Shown one piece after another: positions 51,449 to 57,869 of a stretch of 64,000 nt of DNA. The DNA comes from Pelomonas saccharophila_A (GTDB taxonomy: Bacteria; Pseudomonadota; Gammaproteobacteria; Burkholderiales; Burkholderiaceae_C). The stretch covers positions 310,001 to 374,000 of the forward strand of contig NZ_JAVDXU010000003.1 of assembly GCF_031458095.1 (NCBI RefSeq), in the 5' to 3' direction. Below the pieces are notes generated by a model. It did not search any database. It saw only the letters and a program-made list of their open reading frames with translations, and had not been told where the DNA came from. The translations under genes and the position numbers were made by a program. Position 1 is the stretch's first letter. The number at the start of each line of letters is the position of its first letter.

Positions 51449-52188
51449 CGCGCGACGGCGAGCAGAGCCGCCTGCTGGCGCTGGAGCGGCAGATCGCCGC
51501 TGCCGAAGCGACGCTGCTGGAATTGCAGGCCGCCATCCTGGAAGCCCGCAGCGAGCGCGGCCTGGTGGCCGCCGCGGACGCCCGCCTGGAGAACGAACGC
51601 CTGCAGGTGGAGAACCAGCTGGCGACGCGCGAGGTGGTGAGCGCCAACGCTGCGCTGCAGGTCGCCGTCAAGGCCTCGCAGACCGACTCGCTGACCGGGC
51701 TGAAGAACCGCGAGGTGCTGTGGGATCGCCTGGGCCATGACATGGCGCTGGCACGCCGCCATGGCCACCGCCTCATCATCTATTTCCTCGACATCGACGG
51801 CTTCAAGCGGGTCAACGACCAGCTCGGCCATGCCGTCGGCGACCTGCTGCTGCAGCATGCCGCAGCCGTGCTGCAGACCACGGTCCGCGGCAGCGACACC
51901 GTCTGCCGCATCGGCGGCGACGAGTTCGTCGTGCTGGTCGCCGCGGCGCGGCGCGAGGACGCGACCCAGGTCGCCGACAAGATGGCCCGCGCCCTGGCCG
52001 AACCCTGCCTGCTCGCCGGCCATCCGATGAGCATCTCCGCCAGCATCGGCTACAGCGTCTTTCCCGACGACGGCGATTCGCCCGGCGTGCTGGTGCACAT
52101 GGCTGACGAGGCCATGTACCGCATCAAGCGCGCTGCCTCGCGCCTGCACCCGCCCCAGCCGCTGCTCAGCCGCCAGCAAATCTCATGA
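51445..52188 (+). CDS. Diguanylate cyclase (soluble, coiled coil + GGDEF)
   Basis: A 247-residue cytoplasmic enzyme that should make c-di-GMP from GTP. An N-terminal coiled coil (about 5-75, LLALERQIAAAEATLLELQAAILEA and on) is followed by a complete GGDEF domain with FLDIDGFKRVND and the intact motif RIGGDEF. An RGSD sequence five residues before GGDEF fits the RxxD inhibitory site. It is joined to the upstream protease gene and the downstream unknown gene by 4-nt ATGA overlaps on both sides. Confidence 0.95.
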   Translation: MTRDGEQSRLLALERQIAAAEATLLELQAAILEARSERGLVAAADARLENERLQVENQLATREVVSANAALQVAVKASQTDSLTGLKNREVLWDRLGHDMALARRHGHRLIIYFLDIDGFKRVNDQLGHAVGDLLLQHAAAVLQTTVRGSDTVCRIGGDEFVVLVAAARREDATQVADKMARALAEPCLLAGHPMSISASIGYSVFPDDGDSPGVLVHMADEAMYRIKRAASRLHPPQPLLSRQQIS

Positions 52189-52598
52189 CGACCCTGTACG
52201 AAGGACATGTTTTCACGCCGCGGGCGTCGGGAACGGGACCCTACTTCGGGCACTACCGCGTTGCGGTCCAGGGTTCGGATGCCACGGCCTCACCCTGGGT
52301 GGACCTGGCGAAATCATGGCCCACGCAGCAGCTGGCCTGCGATGACGCGACGCGGGCGGCGCGCTTTGCCATCGACGCCAGGAACTACGGCAGCGCATCG
52401 AGCCGGGCGGTGGAGGCCGCGGCTCGCGTCATGATGCTGGATGGCAATGCGTCCGGCTGGGCGGACGCCGTGAAAGCCCAGCGAGCGGCAGCGCGTGAGC
52501 GCGACAGCCTGGAAGCCCGGTTGCTGGGCGCCAGGGAAGCGCATTGGCCGGATGTGCTGGTGCATGACGATGGCGCCGGACCGTCGCGCAGCCGTTGA
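52185..52598 (+). CDS. Hypothetical protein of the protease-cyclase operon
   Basis: A 137-residue soluble protein of unknown function, starting MTTLYEGHVFTPRASGTGPYFGHYRVAVQG and rich in Ala, Arg and Asp in its helical C-terminal half. No motif recognised. It is translationally coupled to the diguanylate cyclase gene (ATGA overlap), ends 6 nt before the convergent hydrolase gene, and is probably a partner of the cyclase. Confidence 0.65.
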   Translation: MTTLYEGHVFTPRASGTGPYFGHYRVAVQGSDATASPWVDLAKSWPTQQLACDDATRAARFAIDARNYGSASSRAVEAAARVMMLDGNASGWADAVKAQRAAARERDSLEARLLGAREAHWPDVLVHDDGAGPSRSR

Positions 52599-52604
52599 AG
52601 GGCC

Positions 52605-53762
52605 TCAGGCGAGCCACAACCGCAGCAGGCCGTAGACCTGAGGGCTGGACAGCAGTTCGAGGTGGCCTGTGTCCGGGACGATGGCCTGCAGCTCCGGGTC
52701 GAAGTCCAGGTGGCAATCGGCGTCGCCATGCTGGCCCAGCGCGCTGGGCACCGGCACCAGGCCATCGCCCGGCAGCCTGGCCTTGGGCTGCCCGGTCGCA
52801 GGGCCCAGGCTGGCGGCGACGGCAAAGCAGCGGGTAGCGCCGGGCAGTCCAACCTGGCCGGCGCGCTGCGTGCCGTCATCCCCCGAAGGCGCGCTCAGCA
52901 CATTGCCCAGGCGCAGGTCGTTGATGCCGGCACTGCGCAACTTGCCCAGACGCGCCAGCGGCGCGGCATAGGGCGCGGCGCCAAGCAGCAGGTCGACATC
53001 CTGTCCGGCGCGCCCGAGCGGTGCGCCCTGGTGCGGCGTGCCCAGGCAGACCAGGTCATTCACCCGCCCCGGCCAGCGCAGCCCGCCGCGTTGCAGCAGG
53101 GCGCCGTGATGGATGGCGCTGCGCGCCACCAAGCCGCCCATGCCGTGGCCCATCATGGCCAGTCGTCCCACCGGCACCGGCCAGACGTCATACAGCCTCT
53201 CCATCATCTGCGCCAGGATGCGGCCGTTGGTCGACACGCTCAGGCCGCTGTTGTAGTGCAGATAGACCGGCGTGTAGCCCAGCTCGCGCGCCAGCGCCTC
53301 GCCGTGGTCATGGCCCGCCTGCTGCCACTGCAGGTCGTTCATGCACAGCTCGTGCAGCAGCACGAGCACCCGCGGCGTTGCGCCGGCGTAGTGCGAGCGC
53401 AGCTCGTAACGGTCCAGCAGCAAGGAGCCGCCCGAATGACGGAACGCCATCGGGATCGCCAGCGGGCTGCGGGTCGCGGCCAGATGATCGCCCAGCAGGC
53501 CGTTGAGTGCGGCCAGGATGGCCTCGCGTTCCGGGCCGCCATGCAGGTGGGGATCCGCAGCGGCCAGCGCCGCCGCCAACCAGCCGAGCAGGGTCTCGGC
53601 GCTGGCTTCGTTCGCCGCGGCCGCCCGGCCCAGCATGGGAAGCTGGGGCGGTGTCGCGACGCGCGACCGCATCGCCTCGACGAGGCCGGCCAGCCCGGCC
53701 ACGGCCTCCGTGCTCAAACGGGCGGCACCGCGCAGATCGGCGGCCTGCAACAGCTGCGTCAT
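52605..53762 (-). CDS. Alpha/beta-hydrolase-fold protein lacking the nucleophile serine
   Basis: A 385-residue protein resembling PGAP1/lipase-type hydrolases. VLVLLHELCMNDLQWQ, YNSGLSVSTNGRIL and VCLGTPHQGAPLGR fit, with a late GDGLVPVPSALG acidic region and a TGHLELLSS His. In the nucleophile elbow, MMGHGMGGLV, a glycine (codon 207, GGC at 53142-53144) replaces the serine of GHSMGG. One base change (GGC for AGC) would explain it. The protein may be a non-catalytic binder, or use another residue. The ATG at 53762 has no clear ribosome binding site. Confidence 0.8.
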   Translation of the reverse strand: MTQLLQAADLRGAARLSTEAVAGLAGLVEAMRSRVATPPQLPMLGRAAAANEASAETLLGWLAAALAAADPHLHGGPEREAILAALNGLLGDHLAATRSPLAIPMAFRHSGGSLLLDRYELRSHYAGATPRVLVLLHELCMNDLQWQQAGHDHGEALARELGYTPVYLHYNSGLSVSTNGRILAQMMERLYDVWPVPVGRLAMMGHGMGGLVARSAIHHGALLQRGGLRWPGRVNDLVCLGTPHQGAPLGRAGQDVDLLLGAAPYAAPLARLGKLRSAGINDLRLGNVLSAPSGDDGTQRAGQVGLPGATRCFAVAASLGPATGQPKARLPGDGLVPVPSALGQHGDADCHLDFDPELQAIVPDTGHLELLSSPQVYGLLRLWLA

Positions 53763-54017
53763 GGCCGCGCCGCCGCAAATGCCGCGACATCGCCGCAGGC
53801 CTCCTTGAGCAGACCAAGGCGAGGGGATGGGGGAAAAGGCAAGGGACAGCTCCGTTCAAGGACTTGTCCCGTCAGAGGCGACGCTTCCGCCCGTGGCGCT
53901 TCAAGCAAACCGATGCGGGGCGATTTCACGTGCAGCGTGCCCCGATGCGACGCAATGTACCTGAACGGTTGCAGCAGAACGCCGAGCCAGCCGCAGCCGT
54001 TGGGGCTGCCGCCAGCC

Positions 54018-54152
54018 CTATTTCTTGCGCGGCGCGACGGAAATCGCCTCTGCGGCCTTCTCCGCCAAGGTGGCGGGAATCACCGGCAGGACAGGCGCAT
54101 GCACCTTCTTCGGTTTCTTCTGTTCCTTGTTGCCGCGTTGACCTTTGGACAT
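54018..54152 (-). CDS. Small Lys-rich protein
   Basis: A 44-residue protein: MSKGQRGNKEQKKPKK, then a Pro/Ala/Val middle (VHAPVLPVIPATLAEKAA) and a basic end (VAPRKK). The start resembles small, basic proteins often annotated as hypothetical in Burkholderiales. It might bind nucleic acids or acidic partners. No strong Shine-Dalgarno is visible. It stands alone between the hydrolase and the CHASE2 operon; the 255 nt at 53763-54017 and 147 nt at 54153-54299 show no other gene. Confidence 0.6.
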   Translation of the reverse strand: MSKGQRGNKEQKKPKKVHAPVLPVIPATLAEKAAEAISVAPRKK

Positions 54153-54299
54153 GGGAGCTTTCGTTGAGGGAGCGAGCACGGCGTGCCGCCAAGTCTTGCT
54201 TTTAGACCTGGGGCGCGCTGATGTCGGTGCGGCGGCGCACGGACCGAGCCGCGATTCGTGACCCGGGCGTTCGAGCCTGGATCTGGCGCTACGGTCTCG

Positions 54300-57251
54300 C
54301 TAGCGCCGCCACGGCGCGCTCTTGATGGCCTCCGTCGCCTGCGCCTGCGGCAATGCCTTGGCAAACAGCCAGCCCTGCCCCACCTGCACGCCAAGCTGCT
54401 CCAGCAGGGCGGCCTGCTTCTCGTCCTCGACGCCCTCGGCCAGGGTCTGCTTGCCCAGGGCCAGGGCCAGGCCGACGATGGTGCGCACGATCTCCTGGGC
54501 CTCGCGGCCGGCGGCCAGGCGGATGACGAAGCTGCGGTCGACCTTCAGCGTGTCGAAGGGGAAGCGGTGCAGATAGGCCAGCGACGAATAGCCGGTGCCG
54601 AAGTCGTCGATGGACAGCTTGAAGCCCATGCGTGCCAGCTCCTGCAGCACCTCGGCGCTGCGCTGCGGGTTGGCCATGGCCATGCTCTCCGTGACCTCGA
54701 GCTTGAGGCGGTGCGTCGGCACATCGCCCAGGGCCGCCAGCGTGGCGCGGGCGTCGGCCAGCAGTTCGATGTCACGCTCCAGCTGCACGCCGGACAGGTT
54801 GACGGCCACCTCGCCGGTGAAGCCCAGTGGCTGCCAGCGGCGCAATTGGGCCGCCGCCTCCAGCAGGGCCCAGCGGCCGATGGCGCAGATCTGGCCGCTG
54901 GCCTCGGCCACCGGGATGAAGTCGCCCGGCATGATCAAGCCGCGCTCCGGATGGCGCCAGCGGATCAGGGCCTCGAAGCCGAGCAGGGCTCGATCTGCGA
55001 GACGCACGAAGGGCTGGTAGTGCAGCTCGAACTGGGTGCCGCTCGCCAGGGCCGCGTCGATGGCGTCACGCAGCCAGCGCCGCGACTGCTCGACGAGCTG
55101 CTCGGCGGGGTCGAACTCATGAGTCTGGCCGGGACCGCCGGCCTTGGCGCGGGCCAGCGCCCCTTCGGCGGCGGCCATCAGCTCGTCGGCCGTCGCCGGA
55201 CCATGGCGGCGCTGGGCCCAGGACAGGCCGGCCGTCAACTGCAGCATCGGCGTGGCGACATTGAAGGGCGACTGCAGCAGGGTCTGCACGCGCCGGCCCA
55301 GGTCAGCGGCGCTGTCGCCCCCGGCCAGCAGCAGGGCGAACTGGTCGGGGCCGATGCGGGCGACCAGATGGCGTGCGCCGAAGGCCGCCTTCAGGCGCGC
55401 ACCCAGCTCGGTCAGCACGGCGTCGCCCACCACCGGACCCTGGGCCTCGTTGAGCGCCCGAAAGCCATCCAGGCCGAGCAGCAGCAGCCCGGTCTCGGGC
55501 GCCGGCACGCCGCTCAGCAGCTGGGTCAGCTGCTCGCGGAACAGCACGCGGTTGGCCAGGCCGGTGAGGCGGTCGTGCAGGGCGTCGAAGCTGATCTGCT
55601 GCTGCAGGCGCTGGCTCTCGGAGATGTCGGTCAGCGAGCCGGCCATGCGCACGGGCTTGCCGTCCTCGCGCACGGCCAGGCCGCGCGCCAGCAGCCAGCG
55701 CTCCTGGCCGCCTTGGTGGAAATGCAGCACCTGGTGGAACTGCAGGCTCTGCCCGTTCAGGTGGGCCTGCAGCTCGGCCTCGAAGGCGTTGCGCATGGCC
55801 GGCTCCAGCGGCTGGGTCCAGGCCTGGATGGAATGGCCCGCCTCGGCCGCCGACAAGCCCATCAAGGCCAGCCAGCGCGGCGAGTAATAGACCTCGCCCG
55901 TCGTCAGGTCCCAGTCCCACAGGCCATCGTTGGCGCCCTGGGCCGCCAGGGCATAACGCTGCTCGCTGGCAGCGAGCCGGCGGGCGGCCAGGCGGCGCTG
56001 GCCCTGTTCGATGCCGGCGCGCAGCGCACTGCCGCCCAGGGTCGCCAGGCCACAAGCCAGCAGCGGCGGTGCCAGCGCGAAGACGAAGTAATGGCTCTCG
56101 AAGGCCCATTGCACGCCGGCCAGCAGGGCCAGGGTGCCCAGCAGGATGGCAGCCAGGGCCATGCCCAGGGGCCGGCGCGCCAGCAGGGCCACGGCCGCGA
56201 AGGGCAGCAGCAGCACGGCCGCCAGCTCGGCCGCACCGCCCCAGGCCGGACGCACCAGGCTGCGGCCGGTCAGCAGGTTGTCGGTGACGGTGGCGATGCG
56301 CTCCATGCCGGGCAGGCGGGCATCGAAGGGCGTGGGCACATGGTCGCCCGCGGCCAGGGCCGACACGCCCAGCACCACCACGCGACCCTGCAGCTTCGCC
56401 GGGGCCACGCGGCCGGCCAGCAGGTCGTCGAAGCCGACGCTGTCGAAGCTGCCGGTGGGGCCGTAATAGTTCACGCCCAGGCGCGACAGCTCGTCCAGCC
56501 GCGACTGCAGCGCCTGGCCGACGCTGAACTCGGCGCCAAAGCGCGCCTTCGCCTGCTTCCAGTCGGCGCCGCGCGCAAAGGCCGCCAGGCGCAGCGGCAT
56601 CGACGGATAGACCTCGCCATTCAAGCGCAGCAGCGGCAGGTCGCGGCGCATGCTGCCGTCGGCCTCGGGGCGCACGCTGATATGGCCCAGGGCGGCCGCC
56701 GCCTCGGCCAGGCCCGCCTCGGGCGCGACCAGGCGGCGCGGCCGGTACCAGTCCTCGCTGCGCGCCAGGGCGGCTTCGTCGTCATAGCGCAGCAGGGCCT
56801 GAGCCAGCACGGGCGCAGGCACGGCTGCCGCATCGGCCTTGCCGTCGTCGGGCAACGAGAAGGGAATCACGGCGCAGCCGCAGGCCTTCATCGCGGCAGC
56901 CAGCGCGGCGCTGCCTTCGGGCGTGCCGCCGCCGGGCAGCAGCAGGATGTCCAGGGCCACGGCGCGCGCGCCGCCCGCCTGCAGAGCCTGCACGGCGCGG
57001 GCCATCTCGGCACGGTCGGGCACGCGGCCGCCCAACGCCTCCAGCGCTGCGTCGTCCACCCGCACCAGCAGCAGGGGCAGTTCGGTGCCCGGCGCGAGTT
57101 CGCCGCGCCAGCGCGTCTGCCAGTCCAGGGCCCATTGGTCGGGGCGCTCGAGAACGGACACATTGGCCCGCGAGGCCAGCATGGCAAAGCCGAGCAGCGC
57201 GGCCGCGAGGCCGATCAGCAGATAACCGAGGCCGGACGCAGTGCGCCTCAA
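54300..57251 (-). CDS. CHASE2-PAS-GGDEF-EAL protein, probable c-di-GMP phosphodiesterase
   Basis: A 983-residue inner-membrane protein. An N-terminal membrane segment (about 8-28), a periplasmic CHASE2 sensor domain (about 30-320), three close hydrophobic helices (about 325-400), a PAS domain (about 425-540), a GGDEF domain with GPDQF at 634-638 in place of GGDEF, and an intact EAL domain (about 735-983; EAL at 760, VNLSG, DDFGTGYSSL at 882, KVDRSF, EGVED). The GGDEF half is probably inactive or regulatory and the EAL half should break down c-di-GMP. The start is a TTG at 57251 overlapping the FecR stop (TTGA). The frame stays open further upstream only as a shadow. Confidence 0.9.
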   Translation of the reverse strand: MRRTASGLGYLLIGLAAALLGFAMLASRANVSVLERPDQWALDWQTRWRGELAPGTELPLLLVRVDDAALEALGGRVPDRAEMARAVQALQAGGARAVALDILLLPGGGTPEGSAALAAAMKACGCAVIPFSLPDDGKADAAAVPAPVLAQALLRYDDEAALARSEDWYRPRRLVAPEAGLAEAAAALGHISVRPEADGSMRRDLPLLRLNGEVYPSMPLRLAAFARGADWKQAKARFGAEFSVGQALQSRLDELSRLGVNYYGPTGSFDSVGFDDLLAGRVAPAKLQGRVVVLGVSALAAGDHVPTPFDARLPGMERIATVTDNLLTGRSLVRPAWGGAAELAAVLLLPFAAVALLARRPLGMALAAILLGTLALLAGVQWAFESHYFVFALAPPLLACGLATLGGSALRAGIEQGQRRLAARRLAASEQRYALAAQGANDGLWDWDLTTGEVYYSPRWLALMGLSAAEAGHSIQAWTQPLEPAMRNAFEAELQAHLNGQSLQFHQVLHFHQGGQERWLLARGLAVREDGKPVRMAGSLTDISESQRLQQQISFDALHDRLTGLANRVLFREQLTQLLSGVPAPETGLLLLGLDGFRALNEAQGPVVGDAVLTELGARLKAAFGARHLVARIGPDQFALLLAGGDSAADLGRRVQTLLQSPFNVATPMLQLTAGLSWAQRRHGPATADELMAAAEGALARAKAGGPGQTHEFDPAEQLVEQSRRWLRDAIDAALASGTQFELHYQPFVRLADRALLGFEALIRWRHPERGLIMPGDFIPVAEASGQICAIGRWALLEAAAQLRRWQPLGFTGEVAVNLSGVQLERDIELLADARATLAALGDVPTHRLKLEVTESMAMANPQRSAEVLQELARMGFKLSIDDFGTGYSSLAYLHRFPFDTLKVDRSFVIRLAAGREAQEIVRTIVGLALALGKQTLAEGVEDEKQAALLEQLGVQVGQGWLFAKALPQAQATEAIKSAPWRR

Positions 57252-57859
57252 TCCAGCGACCCCAGGCGCTGTTCCAGGCGGGCCACCTTGTCGGCCGTCC
57301 AGACCATGGCCGCGGCGCATTGGCTGGCATCGCAATGCGTGCCATTGAGCTTCTTCTCCAGCCGCACCGGGTAGCGCGGCTTGATGCCGCGGGTTTGCGG
57401 GCCGGCGGGCTCGACGTCGACCTCGCCGGTCTTCACGTGGACGGCGGTGGCGCGGTCGTCGCCGACCTCGACGCTGAACTCGGTGCCGCGCACGGCGGTC
57501 ACGGCCGTGGGTGTGCGGACCTTCCAGGAGCCATGGCTCGACGGCGTCACGCGCTGGCCGATGAGGCCGGTCTCGAGCAGGAACTCGGCCGTGCGCGGCT
57601 GGCTGGCCGGCGCCGTGAAGGCCTCGATGCGCAGCTGGCTCTTGTCGGCCAACACGAGGACGGAACCGTCCGTGAACTTCAGCCGCACGCGGCCGGCGGC
57701 GCCGGTGCGCAGCGTGGTGCCGACGTCGAGCTTGTCGCCCACGGCCAGCACCTTGCCGTCGACTCGCTGGGCCTCGCCGCTGACCGCCATGACTTCGCAG
57801 GCCTGCTGCGCGAATGCGGCGGAACTCAGCAGGGACAAGCAAAACACCAGGGCACGCAT
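57248..57859 (-). CDS. Exported FecR-domain protein
   Basis: A 203-residue periplasmic protein with a signal peptide (MRALVFCLSLLSSAAFAQ) and a FecR domain (about 25-155): GDKLDVGTTLRTGAAGRVRLKFTDGSVLVLADKS and VRTPTAVTAVRGTEFSVEVG. No membrane anchor, so it is not a FecR-type anti-sigma regulator. The domain here may bind a ligand or partner. AGGAGT precedes the ATG. It begins 10 nt after the CHAT protein gene and its TGA overlaps the CHASE2 gene start. Confidence 0.9.
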   Translation of the reverse strand: MRALVFCLSLLSSAAFAQQACEVMAVSGEAQRVDGKVLAVGDKLDVGTTLRTGAAGRVRLKFTDGSVLVLADKSQLRIEAFTAPASQPRTAEFLLETGLIGQRVTPSSHGSWKVRTPTAVTAVRGTEFSVEVGDDRATAVHVKTGEVDVEPAGPQTRGIKPRYPVRLEKKLNGTHCDASQCAAAMVWTADKVARLEQRLGSLD

Positions 57860-57869
57860 TTCAAGACTC

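Noticed and set aside
54258..57374. 1038-codon + strand open frame opposite the CHASE2-EAL gene
   Set aside because: Gln/His/Arg-rich shadow of a conserved multi-domain gene.
57248..57859. FecR protein as anti-sigma partner of the TonB-dependent receptor
   Set aside because: It lacks a membrane segment and cytoplasmic anti-sigma part, lies 50 kb away, and the receptor has no clear signalling domain.
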